Notes: generated from the letters alone by a model not told the origin. A stretch of DNA of 30,717 bases from an uncultured Campylobacter sp. (GCF_938045465.1 NZ_CALIBF010000080.1:1-30717); one strand, 5' to 3'. Shown: positions 15,719 to 25,035, counted from the stretch's first letter. A program made the numbers and translations.

Positions 15719-17296
15719 TTAAAGCGCCGCGTAGCGCACCATTAGGCAGGTTTGAAGCGCCGCCAGCTTATCAAGCGTGCTTTTTTGCACTTCGGAATCG
15801 ACCAAAATGACCGCCAAAGCATCCCCCTCCTCGCCTCTGCCTAAGCGAAAATCCGCGATATTGATGTTTTCGTCGGCTAGGATCGTGCTTACGGATTTGA
15901 TAACGCCCGGCACGTCGGTATTTTTGAAGATTATCATCTTGCCTTTCGGCTTAAAATCGGTCTTAAATCCGCCGATATTTACGATGCGCTCCTCGCTTCC
16001 GTCAAAGACGGTACCCGCGACATTTGAGATCGCCTCATCGGTCATAATTTTTACTGCGATCTCGCTTTTATAGACGCTGTTTGCAAGCTCGCCGAAGCTC
16101 GTCTCGATCCCCTTTTCGTCGGCAAGAAATTTAGCATTGACGTAATTTAGCGAATCGCCCAAAGAATCGTGCAGCGCGCCTACGATGGCAAAAACGAGCA
16201 TCGATTTTAGATACTGCACCACCTCGCCGCTGCCCTCGATGCGAATCGATTTGATCGGGCCTTTGTTGATCTGCGCCGCAAGATAAGCCATTTTGGAGAC
16301 TAAATTTATATACGGCTCGATACCGCGCGGCAAATCCTCGAGCTTAAGCGGCAAATTTAAAGCGTTTGGATAGTTTAAGCCGCGCGCGGCGCTGATCGCC
16401 TGCTCTGCGGCTTCTCGGGCGATATTGCTTTGCGATTCGAGCGTATTTGCTCCAAGATGCGGAGTCGCGCTTAAATTTTCGATATCCAAAAGCTCGTGAT
16501 CGGTCGCAGGCTCTTTGTCGAAAACGTCGATGCCGAGATACGCGATCTTGCCGCTGCGTAGATTGTTTGCGAGCGCTTTTTCATTATACAGCCCGCCTCT
16601 AGCGCAGTTTATTAGACGCACGCCGTCTTTCATCTTCGCTATTTGCGGCTCGCCTACCATATTTATCGTCTCTTGATTTTTCGGCGTATGGATCGTGATG
16701 AAGTCGCAAGATAAAATTTCATCGAAATTCTTCGTATATTTTACTCCGAGCTTCGTGGCCTTCTCAGGCTCGATATACGGATCATAGGCGATGACGTTCA
16801 TCCCAAACGCAAGCGCGCGCACCCCCACGCGCGAGCCGATGTTTCCAAAGCCGATGATGCCGAGACTCTTTTTATAAAGCTCGGCGCCGTACCACTTCTC
16901 GCGCTTCCAAATTCTATTAATTTTCAGATCGTTGCAGGAATTTACATATTTGCGCGCCGCATTTAGTAGGTGGCACATGGTCATTTCAACCGCGGCAATG
17001 GTATTTGCGGTAGGTACGTTCATCAAAATAATGCCGCGCTTGGAGCAGCCGTCGATGTCGCAGTTGTCTACGCCCACGCCCGCGCGCACGATCGCTTTTA
17101 GCTTGGTGCCTGCGTTTAGAAATTTCTCATCCACCGCCGTAGAGCTTCTGGTAATCGCAACGTCCGCATCGCCTAAAATTCCATATAGCTCGCTCTTGGG
17201 CACGTTCGTAGCGTCGATTACTTTAACGTCCGATTCCTGCTTAAGCAGATCAAAACCGATTTTGTGGATTGCGTCGCAAACTATGATAGTTTTCAT
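15719..17296 (-). CDS. serA: D-3-phosphoglycerate dehydrogenase
   Basis: A 525-residue long-form SerA, which oxidises 3-phosphoglycerate with NAD+ in the first committed step of serine synthesis. The Rossmann motif GFGNIG is at 149-154, with the acceptor-side YDPYIEP following, and the catalytic triad is R233 (NCARGG), E262 (FDKEPA) and H280 (TPHLGANT). Residues about 305-450 form the intervening ASB-type domain and about 452-525 the ACT domain (MIIFKNTDVPGVIKSV), the site of serine feedback inhibition in the family. AAAGG lies upstream of the ATG at 17296. It follows rpsA after a 53-base gap holding a perfect hairpin, so it may be read at a lower level from the rpsA transcript. The enzyme is complete and typical. 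Confidence 0.97.
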   Translation of the reverse strand: MKTIIVCDAIHKIGFDLLKQESDVKVIDATNVPKSELYGILGDADVAITRSSTAVDEKFLNAGTKLKAIVRAGVGVDNCDIDGCSKRGIILMNVPTANTIAAVEMTMCHLLNAARKYVNSCNDLKINRIWKREKWYGAELYKKSLGIIGFGNIGSRVGVRALAFGMNVIAYDPYIEPEKATKLGVKYTKNFDEILSCDFITIHTPKNQETINMVGEPQIAKMKDGVRLINCARGGLYNEKALANNLRSGKIAYLGIDVFDKEPATDHELLDIENLSATPHLGANTLESQSNIAREAAEQAISAARGLNYPNALNLPLKLEDLPRGIEPYINLVSKMAYLAAQINKGPIKSIRIEGSGEVVQYLKSMLVFAIVGALHDSLGDSLNYVNAKFLADEKGIETSFGELANSVYKSEIAVKIMTDEAISNVAGTVFDGSEERIVNIGGFKTDFKPKGKMIIFKNTDVPGVIKSVSTILADENINIADFRLGRGEEGDALAVILVDSEVQKSTLDKLAALQTCLMVRYAAL

Positions 17297-17319
17297 TAAA
17301 TTAACCTTTAGAAGTGGGT

Positions 17320-17343
17320 CCGCAAGGCGGGGATGCCTTGCGG
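17320..17343 (-). other. Hairpin between rpsA and serA
   Basis: CCGCAAGGC (minus strand 17343-17335) and GCCTTGCGG (17328-17320) form a perfect 9-base stem with a 6-base loop, starting 7 bases after the rpsA stop. No T-run follows on the minus strand, so an intrinsic terminator is unlikely; a partial terminator or an mRNA stabiliser that separates rpsA and serA levels is plausible. Confidence 0.55.
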
Positions 17344-17349
17344 GAGGAA

Positions 17350-19017
17350 TTATTTATTTAGTTGATCTTTGATCAGATCCCCTAGGCTTTGCTTCTCGTC
17401 GTCGTTACTATTGATCTCATTTAGCGCCTCGCGCTCCTTCTGATGAGCCAGCCTGCGCACGCTTAGGCGAATTCTATTTTTCTTCTCGTCGATGAAGGCG
17501 ATCGCAGCCTCGATCTCGTCGCCCACTTTTAGGTTATCTACGCTTACGTTGCCGAGATCTTCCTTGCGGATAAGCGCGTCGATACCGCCTCCGAGCTCGA
17601 CAAAAATTCCGAACTCTTTAATATCGCGGATCTTGCCTTTTACGACATCGCCTTGATTGTGGCTCTTGGCATAATCGCTAATCGGGCTATCGCCGAGCTC
17701 TTTGTGGTTTAGAGAAATTTTTTGAGTATCTTTGTCGATCTTGATGATCTTAACCTCGATCTCGTCACCTACTTTGAATAAATTTTTGCACTTCTCGCCG
17801 CGATCCCATGAAGCGTCTTCATTATGTAAAAGTCCCTCTACGCCGTCGATCCTCACAAACGCGCCGAAATTCGTAATCGTAGTGACGCTGCCTTTTAGCA
17901 CGTCGCCCACTTTATGCTTAGCAACGAACTCGTCAAACGGCTTTGTGAGTAAATTTTTAAGGCTCACGCGCAGCCTGCGCTCGCTAGGGTTAATCTCTAC
18001 GACCTCGACGTCGAGCTCCTCGCCCTCGCTGATGAAATCTTTCGGATTTTTGATATTTTTATCCCATGAAATTTCGCTGATATGCAAAAAGCCCTCGATG
18101 TCGTTGCCAAGATCGACAAACGCGCCATAAGGCTCGATATTACTTACTTTTACGCGGATAGTATCGCCCACTTCCAGGCTATCTTTGATCTCGTTCCAAG
18201 GATCGGGCATCGCCTCTTTGATCGAAAGGGAGAGATGTTTTTTATCGTTGTCGTATTTGATAACTTTAACTGGAACCTTATCGCCCTCTTTGTAGAGCGA
18301 GCTTGGATTTACAGGACCTTTGTATGAAATTTCGCTGTAGTGCACGAGCCCGTCCACGCCGCCTACGTCTACGAACATACCGTAGGTGGTAATCTTTTTG
18401 ACGACGCCTTCGATGATGCCCTCGGTAGCGATTACTTTCTCGATCGCCTCTTTGCTTGCTTTGCGATCCTCATCAAGTAGCTTCTTACGCGATACTACGA
18501 TGCTTTGTTCGTCTCTATCAACTTTAATGATCTTTACCTTGAAATTTTTACCGACGGCGCCATTTGGGTTTTTAAGCGCACTTTGCGAGCGCGGCATAAA
18601 AAATTCCACGTCGTCTGCATTAGCACAAACGAAACCGCCCTTATTAAACGATAGAATTTTAACGTCATAGACATTCTCTGCGTTTTCATCATAGGAGTCG
18701 ATGAATGCCTTTACTTTTTCCTTCTTTAGGGCCTTTTTATACGATACGACCGGGCGACCGCCTCTGCTTCCGATAATAGCGACTTTGATGTCATCTCCTA
18801 CATTAACCTGCGGGTTTCCTTGCTCGTCGCTCACCTCGGCGGCATCTAAAATGCCCTCCGACTTCCTGCCTACGTCTATGAAAACCTCGCCGTCCTTAAG
18901 GGCGATAACCTTACCTGTGACAACCTCGTCGCGAGACTTCCCGGCGTCATACTCCTCTAACAATGTCGCAAAATCTTCCTCTGCGTGGTTTTGAACCTTC
19001 TCGTTCACCTCAGCCAT
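17350..19017 (-). CDS. rpsA: 30S ribosomal protein S1
   Basis: A 555-residue protein with six S1 (OB-fold) repeats at about 33-94, 115-177, 200-268, 283-355, 370-438 and 456-523. Repeats 3-6 are canonical, each with the GxFVD(I/V/L) and H(I/Y)SE-type segments. The first two are more divergent, as in other S1 proteins, where they anchor the protein to the 30S subunit while the later ones bind mRNA. The ATG at 19017 follows AAAGGAAG, and a TAGAAT -10 box lies at 19069-19074 in the 112 bases after ispH, so rpsA has its own promoter within the gene row. Position between ispH and serA agrees with Campylobacter order. Length is normal for the genus. Confidence 0.97.
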   Translation of the reverse strand: MAEVNEKVQNHAEEDFATLLEEYDAGKSRDEVVTGKVIALKDGEVFIDVGRKSEGILDAAEVSDEQGNPQVNVGDDIKVAIIGSRGGRPVVSYKKALKKEKVKAFIDSYDENAENVYDVKILSFNKGGFVCANADDVEFFMPRSQSALKNPNGAVGKNFKVKIIKVDRDEQSIVVSRKKLLDEDRKASKEAIEKVIATEGIIEGVVKKITTYGMFVDVGGVDGLVHYSEISYKGPVNPSSLYKEGDKVPVKVIKYDNDKKHLSLSIKEAMPDPWNEIKDSLEVGDTIRVKVSNIEPYGAFVDLGNDIEGFLHISEISWDKNIKNPKDFISEGEELDVEVVEINPSERRLRVSLKNLLTKPFDEFVAKHKVGDVLKGSVTTITNFGAFVRIDGVEGLLHNEDASWDRGEKCKNLFKVGDEIEVKIIKIDKDTQKISLNHKELGDSPISDYAKSHNQGDVVKGKIRDIKEFGIFVELGGGIDALIRKEDLGNVSVDNLKVGDEIEAAIAFIDEKKNRIRLSVRRLAHQKEREALNEINSNDDEKQSLGDLIKDQLNK

Positions 19018-19068
19018 ATGCTTCCTTTAAATTTATTTGTGCTTTTTTGAAAAGAACTAAAATGCGCG

Positions 19069-19074
19069 ATTCTA
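19069..19074 (-). promoter_or_regulatory. -10 box of rpsA
   Basis: Minus-strand TAGAAT preceded by ATTTTGGC, 51 bases before the rpsA ATG. The surrounding TTTTGGCTAGAATCGCG nearly equals TTTTTGGCTATAATCGCGG at hinT, which supports it as a real promoter. Confidence 0.6.
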
Positions 19075-19129
19075 GCCAAAATTTGCTTTCGATTTGATAA
19101 ATTTCTAAGAGTAAATTTGATAAGAGGGC

Positions 19130-19966
19130 TTATAAATTCTGCGTTAAATTTTCGATTCGCGCTACTACTTTTTTGATGATCCAATCGGGCGTGCTGGCTC
19201 CTGCGGAGATGCCGCAGAGGCTTTTGTTTTCAAACCACGAGCGCTCAAGCTCGCTTTCGTTTTCTATGAGATAGCTGTCTTTGCAAAAATTTTGTGAAAT
19301 TAAAAAAAGCTGCTTGGTGTTAGAGGAATTTTTCCCGCCTACGATTATCATTACGTCGGCCTTTTGTGATAGGCTTTTCACGGCCTCTTGATTTTCCAGC
19401 GTCGCATTGCAAATCGTATTAAAAATTCTCAGCTCCCTAGCACGCTGCATCAAAAAATTCGCGATTTTGGTAAAGCTTTCTATCTTTTTCGTAGTCTGCG
19501 AAACGAGCGCGACGCGAGGTCCAAGCTTGACGTCTTGCAGTTCCTTCGTATCCATGATCACGAATACGCGTGATTTTGCGTAGGATTTCACGCCCTTTAC
19601 TTCGGGATGGTTTTTATCGCCGAAAATCACGATGTCGTAGCCCTCTGCGCTCATCTTTTCTACGATCTGCTGCGGCTTGGTCACGAAGGGGCAGGTAGCG
19701 TCGATGAGCTCTTTATTTTGCGCCTTTAATCTTTGCAGATCGTCTTTTTGGATGCCGTGGGTGCGGATAATGAGCTTTTGCTCGTCCTTGATCTCGCTAA
19801 CGCCCTGTAGGGTTTTGACGCCGAAATTTTGCTTTAAACGGTTAATCTCTTCGGCGTTATGTATGAGCTCACCGATCGTAGCGGCCTCGCCGGCGCTTTC
19901 TGCGATCTTGATCGCGCGCTTGACGCCGAAGCAAAAGCCGTAGCTTTTGGCCATCTCAATCTTCAA
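19130..19966 (-). CDS. ispH: 4-hydroxy-3-methylbut-2-enyl diphosphate reductase
   Basis: A 278-residue IspH (LytB), the [4Fe-4S] enzyme that makes IPP and DMAPP in the last step of the MEP isoprenoid pathway. The cluster ligands are C12 (GFCFGVKRAI), C92 (DATCPFV) and C186 (TICNAT); H36, H70 and H120 (NHPEV), the SQTT segment and GGKNSSNT are in place. The start is taken as TTG at 19966, overlapping the aroA end by 11 bases, because it puts the first cluster Cys at position 12, as in E. coli IspH. An ATG at 19954 is the alternative and would remove four residues. Overlap with aroA implies one transcript. The enzyme is short (about 280 rather than 310-320), normal for this group. Confidence 0.96.
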   Translation of the reverse strand: MKIEMAKSYGFCFGVKRAIKIAESAGEAATIGELIHNAEEINRLKQNFGVKTLQGVSEIKDEQKLIIRTHGIQKDDLQRLKAQNKELIDATCPFVTKPQQIVEKMSAEGYDIVIFGDKNHPEVKGVKSYAKSRVFVIMDTKELQDVKLGPRVALVSQTTKKIESFTKIANFLMQRARELRIFNTICNATLENQEAVKSLSQKADVMIIVGGKNSSNTKQLFLISQNFCKDSYLIENESELERSWFENKSLCGISAGASTPDWIIKKVVARIENLTQNL

Positions 19967-21230
19967 CGCCGGCCCCGATCTGTCTTAAAATCGCGGCAAA
20001 ATTTGGAAACGACGTCGCGATACAATCGCTATCTTCGATGATCATCCCCGATCTTAAGCCCAAAATCGCAAAGCTCATCGCGATGCGGTGATCTCCGCAC
20101 GGCGTGATAATCGCCGCGTTTGCCTCGCCGCCTTCGATCTGCCAGCCGTCCTGTAGCTCGCGCGCCTTAATACCGCAAGCGCGAAGCCCTTCGCAGGTTA
20201 CCTTTATGCGGTCGCACTCCTTTACGCGCAGCTCGGCGGCATTTCTAAGCACGCTACTTCCCTGCGCGCAAGCAAAGGCGATAGCAAGCGCAGGCGCTTC
20301 GTCTATCAGCCACGAGATATTTTCGCTAACCTCCACGGCGTGAAGCGACGCGTAAGCGATCTCTATATCGCCGATCTGCTCGTAAATTTCGCTCGTTTTA
20401 TTAAATTTAACCTCGGCGCCCATACGTTTTAAAATTTCATACGCCTCTATGCGGGTTTTGTTTAACAGCATATTTTTTAGCACTATGCGCGAGCCCGGGG
20501 TTATCGCTGCGGCGACCGCGAAGAAAAACGCCGAGCTAGGGTCGTTTGGGATAAAAATTTCAAGCGGTTTAAGCGGCGAGCTAAGCGGCGCGACTTCGAT
20601 CGCAAGTCCGTTTCGCGAAATTTGCGCGCCCATCGCTTTTAACATCCGCTCGCTGTGATCGCGGCTAAGCTCGGGCTCGCTAAACCTGCACCCGCTGCCG
20701 CGCAAAGCCGCTAAAATCAGAGCGGTCTTTACCTGCGCGGACGCAATCTTACTCGCGTATTCAAAATACCCAAGCTTTTGCCCGAGCACCGCGATAGGCG
20801 CCTTTTCGCCGCCTGCTCGTCCGTAAATTTTAGCGCCCACTTTGCAAAGCGGATCCGCAACGCGCCTCATCGGACGCTCACTTAGATACCGATCGCCGCA
20901 CAGCACGAAAAAGCCCTCGCGCCCCGCCAAAAAGCCCATAAATAGCCGCATAGCGGTGCCTGAGTTGCCGCAATCAAGCGGGACGTTAGGCTCTTTGATA
21001 ACCTCCGGCGGAGTGATCAGAATTTCGCCCCCTACGCGCTGTACGCTAGCGCCCAAAAGCTCCACAATCTTTAGCGTATTTAGCGTATCCTCGGCGGCTA
21101 GATAGTTTGAAATTTTACTCGTCCCCTCTGCTAGCAGCGAAAAGATCGCCGCACGATGCGAGATCGATTTATCCGCGGCGATGTTTGAGATCTCCGCTCG
21201 CAAAGGGCCCGCTTGCGCAAAAATTCTCAT
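19956..21230 (-). CDS. aroA: 3-phosphoshikimate 1-carboxyvinyltransferase (EPSP synthase)
   Basis: A 424-residue EPSP synthase, which joins PEP to shikimate 3-phosphate in the shikimate pathway to chorismate. Shikimate-binding DKSISHR (20-26), the PEP-site loop LDCGNSGTAMRL (85-96) and LSERPMRR (116-123) are present, as are the second-domain segments IDEAPALA and KECDRIKV. In the PEP loop the residue after MR is Leu instead of the Pro of class I enzymes, which looks more like the Bacillus-type class; that classing is tentative. The ATG at 21230 overlaps the pheT stop in an ATGA, and the 3' end overlaps ispH, so it is in the middle of a tightly packed transcript. Confidence 0.96.
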   Translation of the reverse strand: MRIFAQAGPLRAEISNIAADKSISHRAAIFSLLAEGTSKISNYLAAEDTLNTLKIVELLGASVQRVGGEILITPPEVIKEPNVPLDCGNSGTAMRLFMGFLAGREGFFVLCGDRYLSERPMRRVADPLCKVGAKIYGRAGGEKAPIAVLGQKLGYFEYASKIASAQVKTALILAALRGSGCRFSEPELSRDHSERMLKAMGAQISRNGLAIEVAPLSSPLKPLEIFIPNDPSSAFFFAVAAAITPGSRIVLKNMLLNKTRIEAYEILKRMGAEVKFNKTSEIYEQIGDIEIAYASLHAVEVSENISWLIDEAPALAIAFACAQGSSVLRNAAELRVKECDRIKVTCEGLRACGIKARELQDGWQIEGGEANAAIITPCGDHRIAMSFAILGLRSGMIIEDSDCIATSFPNFAAILRQIGAGVED

Positions 21231-23557
21231 CGCAGCCCAAGTCCCAGCTCGCTGCTAAGCGCGGCTAAAATTTTATCGGTAAAGCCCGCGACTTCCTCGT
21301 CGCAGAGCGTTTTTTGAAGGTCTTGAAATACAAGTCTGATCGTCAGGCTCTTTGAATCGCCCAGGCTTTCGTCGCTGTAAAGATCGCTTGGGATAAATTC
21401 CTTTAGCGCCTCGATTCTAAGGGCGTCTATACACTGCTTAATCTGCTCGAAGCGCATTCCGCTCGGCACCAAAATACTTAGATCGCGCGATACGCTAGGG
21501 AATTTCGAATAAGCGTCCGCTACGATATTTTTAAATTTAAGCTTTGAAAAATCGATCTCGCACAGATAGCTTTTATCTAGATCGCGCCCTGCTTCTACGG
21601 CGTAATCCACGCGCCCGATAAAGCCCACGATCTCGCCGCCCTGCTCGATCTGAGCTTGCTCGAATTCGCTTAAAAATTTCAAATTTTCGCCAGGCAGCCT
21701 GACGCTAAATTTACCGATGACGCTTTGGATTAAATTTGCAAAATACAAAAAATCCACCGCGGCAGGTTTCGCGCCGGCCGCGATAGAGGGCTCCGCCTTT
21801 AGTCCGCTAGCGATAAAGCCCAGCCTTAGGCTCTGCGAGCCGTCCGCATCAAACACCTCTCCTAGCTCAAAAAGCTTAACGCTTCTGCGGGAATTCTTTA
21901 AATTTCGCTCAGCAGATTCCAGCAGATGATTAATGAGCGTCGGTCTTAGCGCGTCCAGCTCGCCGTTGATCGGATTTAAAATTTTAACCTTGCACGGCGC
22001 AAAGCCTAAGCTTTGCAGCGCCTTGCCGTCGTCAAATACATAATGTACGCACTCGAAAAATCCCACTGCTGCCGCCTTGCTGCGAAGCTTGCGCCCATTA
22101 CATAAGCTTACGTAGGTACCGTTTAGGCGGTTTTTCTCGTAGAAGCTTAGCGGCGCGGCGGCGATATTGTCGATGCCCACGATACGCACGATCTCCTCGC
22201 ACACGTCGTGAGAATTTACGATATCGTGGCGGAAAGGCGGCACCTTGGCGGTAATGAGATCGGCTTCGACGCCCACATCAAAGCCCAGCCTTTTTAAAAT
22301 TTTTACGATCTTATCGCGCGGAATTTGCGCGCCGATCATTGAGTTTATCTCTTTTTCGCTAAAGCCCACGATAAGCGGCTCCAAAGCATTTGAAATCTTT
22401 TGTGTGCCCGCATATAGGCTCACGGCTTTATTTTTAAGTAGCAATCTAAATAGTAGATCGAGCCCTAGCCTAAGCTTTGGCTCGCTGCCTCTACTTGAGC
22501 GATACACATGCTCGTCGCCTTTTAGGCCTTTGTTTTCGTTTACTGCTTTAGCAATGATTAGTGGCGCGGTGTAGTTTGCCTCTAATAGCACCACTTTGCT
22601 ACTGCAACACGCCTTTAGCTCCGCGTCTTGGCAAATTCCTGCTACGCTAAGCAATCTCTTGCCCGCATAAACGCCGAACTCGCCGTTTGGCATAGGCTTT
22701 ATGTCAAGCGCTACCTTGCCATCTGCGGAAGCGATCTTTTCAAAATCATAAGCGCGCAGCAATACTCCGGTAGAGTGAGTAGCGTAGTTGATGAAATTTT
22801 GCACCGCGCAGCTTTGCAAAATACCAACGCTTGCAAGACGCAAGGTCTGCTTTAAATTTAACTTCAGCTCGCCTTTGATCTCGTAAGCTCGAAAAGCAAA
22901 TTTAGCGCTTACCTCATCGCTTGCACGCACGCTTAAAATTCTACCGATACCAGGTGCTCCGTCGGCATCTTCAAATTCGTGCTTTTCCTTTAGCGGCAGA
23001 TCAAGCGCTGCGCCTAGATCGCGCGCTATGCCTAAGATGCTAAGGCAGTCGCCGCGATTAGCGGTAAGCTCAATCTCGATAAGATCATCATTAAAAATTT
23101 CATACTCGCGCAGCTCCTTGCCGAGCACAAGCTCGCCGATGCTGCTATCAAGCACCATAATGCCGTCATTCGTCTTGGCAAGCCCAAGCTCGGTTGCCGA
23201 ACAGATCATGCCAAAGCTCTCCACGCCGCGAAGTTTGGCAGGCTTGATCTCAAGGCCGCTAGGTAGCACGGCGCCGATTAGGCTAACTGCGACATATTGC
23301 CCTGCCTCAACATTTTTCGCGCCGCAGACGATCTGCAGGCTCTGCTTACCGACATCAACCTCGCAGACATTTAGATGATCGGAATTTTCGTGACGACGCT
23401 TGCTTTTTACGAGTCCTACGACGACGCCTTTAGGAAGTGAAATTTTATCGTGAGCATCAACCTCAAGACCGATGGAATTTAGCGTAGAAAGCAGTCTTTC
23501 GCTTGAAATTTCGCTTATGTCGATCCACTCCTGCAACCAATTTCTCGTTATTATCAT
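21227..23557 (-). CDS. pheT: Phenylalanyl-tRNA synthetase beta subunit
   Basis: A 776-residue beta chain of the alpha2-beta2 class IIc enzyme that charges tRNA-Phe. An EMAP/tRNA-binding OB domain lies near 39-148 (VGLVKSKRRHENSDHLNVCEVDVG), then the B3/B4 editing module (about 210-370), a B5 helix-turn-helix-like domain (about 390-465), the catalytic-like core, and a C-terminal FDX-ACB domain from about 685 (YSKFPSVSRDLSILVP), which binds the anticodon side of the tRNA. The start ATG overlaps the pheS stop in an ATGA (23554-23557), and its own stop overlaps aroA by 4 bases. Complete and normal in length. Confidence 0.97.
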   Translation of the reverse strand: MIITRNWLQEWIDISEISSERLLSTLNSIGLEVDAHDKISLPKGVVVGLVKSKRRHENSDHLNVCEVDVGKQSLQIVCGAKNVEAGQYVAVSLIGAVLPSGLEIKPAKLRGVESFGMICSATELGLAKTNDGIMVLDSSIGELVLGKELREYEIFNDDLIEIELTANRGDCLSILGIARDLGAALDLPLKEKHEFEDADGAPGIGRILSVRASDEVSAKFAFRAYEIKGELKLNLKQTLRLASVGILQSCAVQNFINYATHSTGVLLRAYDFEKIASADGKVALDIKPMPNGEFGVYAGKRLLSVAGICQDAELKACCSSKVVLLEANYTAPLIIAKAVNENKGLKGDEHVYRSSRGSEPKLRLGLDLLFRLLLKNKAVSLYAGTQKISNALEPLIVGFSEKEINSMIGAQIPRDKIVKILKRLGFDVGVEADLITAKVPPFRHDIVNSHDVCEEIVRIVGIDNIAAAPLSFYEKNRLNGTYVSLCNGRKLRSKAAAVGFFECVHYVFDDGKALQSLGFAPCKVKILNPINGELDALRPTLINHLLESAERNLKNSRRSVKLFELGEVFDADGSQSLRLGFIASGLKAEPSIAAGAKPAAVDFLYFANLIQSVIGKFSVRLPGENLKFLSEFEQAQIEQGGEIVGFIGRVDYAVEAGRDLDKSYLCEIDFSKLKFKNIVADAYSKFPSVSRDLSILVPSGMRFEQIKQCIDALRIEALKEFIPSDLYSDESLGDSKSLTIRLVFQDLQKTLCDEEVAGFTDKILAALSSELGLGLR

Positions 23558-24549
23558 TTAAACTGCTCCAATAATCTAATATCGCCTTCAAATAGCGAGC
23601 GCAGATCGGGGATACCATGTAGCAGCATCGCAAATCTCTCCACGCCGAGCCCAAATGCGTATCCGCTGACGTTTTTCCAGCCCACCGCTTTAAAGACGTT
23701 AGGATCGACCACGCCGCTGCCTAACACCTCGAGCCAGCCCGTCTGCTTACAGACGCGGCATCCCTCGCCGTGGCAGAAAATACAGCTGATATCAACCTCC
23801 GTACTCGGCTCCGTAAACGGAAAGAAGCTCGGGCGGAAGCGCACCTTTACGTCTCCAAACATATAGCGCAAAAATTCCTCTAAAACGTATTTTAAATTTG
23901 CGAAGCTCACGCGGTCTCCCTGCTCGACTACGAGACCCTCCACTTGATGAAACATCGGCGTGTGGGTTAGATCCATATCGCGGCGAAATACCGCACCCGG
24001 GGCGATCATACGCACCGGCGGAGCTTTAAATTTCTCCATCGTGCGGATCTGAACGCCGCTGGTGTGCGTGCGCAGTAGCCGCCCGTCATTTAGATAAAAC
24101 GTATCTTGCATATCGCGCGCAGGGTGGTATTTGGGTAAATTTAGCGCCTCGAAATTATGGAAGTCGTCCTCGATGAGCGGGCCGCTTTCGACGCTGAAAT
24201 TTTGCGCGATGAAGTAGTCAATGATCTTATCCATCGTCTCCATCACGGGGTGCAGCGCGCCGCAGCTTACGTTTTCGTTAAAAAGCGTGACGTCGATTGC
24301 TTCATTTTCCATCGCCTCTTTTTGCTCCGCCTCTTCCAGGCTCGCCCTTTTTACAGCGATGAGCTCGCTGAAATAATCGCGCTTTTCATTCGCGCTTACG
24401 GCAAGCTCTTTTTTCTGCTCGGGCGCTGCGGATTTGAGCTCGGAAAAAAGCTGCGTTATGATGCCTTTTTTGCCGAAAAGCTCCAAGCGCACGGCTTCCA
24501 GCTCGCTTAAGCTCGATGCAGCGTCTATTTTTGCTTTAATCTCTTGCAA
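23554..24549 (-). CDS. pheS: Phenylalanyl-tRNA synthetase alpha subunit
   Basis: A 331-residue alpha chain carrying the class II catalytic site. The N-terminal coiled coil (about 1-85) contacts tRNA; motif 2 is FRRDMDLTHTPMFHQVEG (188-205) and motif 3 GYAFGLGVERFAML (296-309). A Cys cluster (C256, C259, C264, C267) in the CIFCHGEGC segment may hold structural metal, as in several bacterial PheS proteins. The start is TTG at 24549, with AAGGA 8 bases upstream; no ATG or GTG is in position. It is the first gene of the pheS-pheT-aroA-ispH row, with a TACAAT -10 box at 24581-24586, and diverges from hinT. Confidence 0.96.
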   Translation of the reverse strand: MQEIKAKIDAASSLSELEAVRLELFGKKGIITQLFSELKSAAPEQKKELAVSANEKRDYFSELIAVKRASLEEAEQKEAMENEAIDVTLFNENVSCGALHPVMETMDKIIDYFIAQNFSVESGPLIEDDFHNFEALNLPKYHPARDMQDTFYLNDGRLLRTHTSGVQIRTMEKFKAPPVRMIAPGAVFRRDMDLTHTPMFHQVEGLVVEQGDRVSFANLKYVLEEFLRYMFGDVKVRFRPSFFPFTEPSTEVDISCIFCHGEGCRVCKQTGWLEVLGSGVVDPNVFKAVGWKNVSGYAFGLGVERFAMLLHGIPDLRSLFEGDIRLLEQFK

Positions 24550-24580
24550 ATTCTATCCTTGTGGTTAAATTAATGGCGCG

Positions 24581-24586
24581 ATTGTA
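24581..24586 (-). promoter_or_regulatory. -10 box of the pheS-pheT-aroA-ispH row
   Basis: Minus-strand TACAAT preceded by ATTTTAAC, 31 bases before the TTG start. It faces away from the hinT promoter at 24637, so the two share a short divergent region. Confidence 0.55.
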
Positions 24587-24636
24587 GTTAAAATTTGATA
24601 AAAGCTAGGTAAATTTGCGTGTTTGGATTTTTTGGC

Positions 24637-24642
24637 TATAAT
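24637..24642 (+). promoter_or_regulatory. -10 box of hinT
   Basis: TATAAT preceded by TTTTTTGGC, 36 bases before the ATG at 24679; AAAAGGA at 24666-24672 is the ribosome site. Confidence 0.7.
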
Positions 24643-24678
24643 CGCGGCTAAATTTCAACCCTCATAAAAGGATCTAAA

Positions 24679-25035
24679 ATGAACGTCTTCGAAAAGATCG
24701 TAAACGGCGAAATCCCGTGCAACAAAGTGTTAGAGAACGATGAATTTTTGGCATTCCACGACATCAATCCAAAAGCGCCTATCCACATCCTGGCGATCCC
24801 TAAGAAATGCTACGAAAACTTCCAAGTAACGCCTCCCGAAGTGATGAGTAAAATGAGCGCTTTCATCCAAGAAGTAACTCGCAAAATGGGGCTTGATAAG
24901 AGTGGATACCGTCTCGTTTGCAACTGCGGCGAAAACGGGGGTCAAGAGGTGATGCATCTGCACTTTCATATCCTGGGCGGAATAAAGCTGCCGTGGGACC
25001 GTGTCAGCGACCGCAATACCGAAGAGAATTTTTAA
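24679..25035 (+). CDS. hinT: HIT-family nucleotide hydrolase/phosphoramidase
   Basis: A 118-residue HIT-domain protein of the Hint branch. The triad motif MHLHFHILGG gives H93, H95 and H97, with H97 expected as the nucleophile. FEKIVNGEIPCNKV at the start and FLAFHDINPKAPIHILAIPK (23-42) are the typical Hint N-terminal half. Hint enzymes hydrolyse AMP-lysine and related purine phosphoramidates as dimers in the cytosol; the physiological substrate in Campylobacter is not known to me. The gene has its own promoter, diverges from pheS, and keeps the neighbourhood known from C. jejuni. A hairpin at 25062-25097 probably ends the transcript. The gene symbol follows family assignment. Confidence 0.9.
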   Translation: MNVFEKIVNGEIPCNKVLENDEFLAFHDINPKAPIHILAIPKKCYENFQVTPPEVMSKMSAFIQEVTRKMGLDKSGYRLVCNCGENGGQEVMHLHFHILGGIKLPWDRVSDRNTEENF

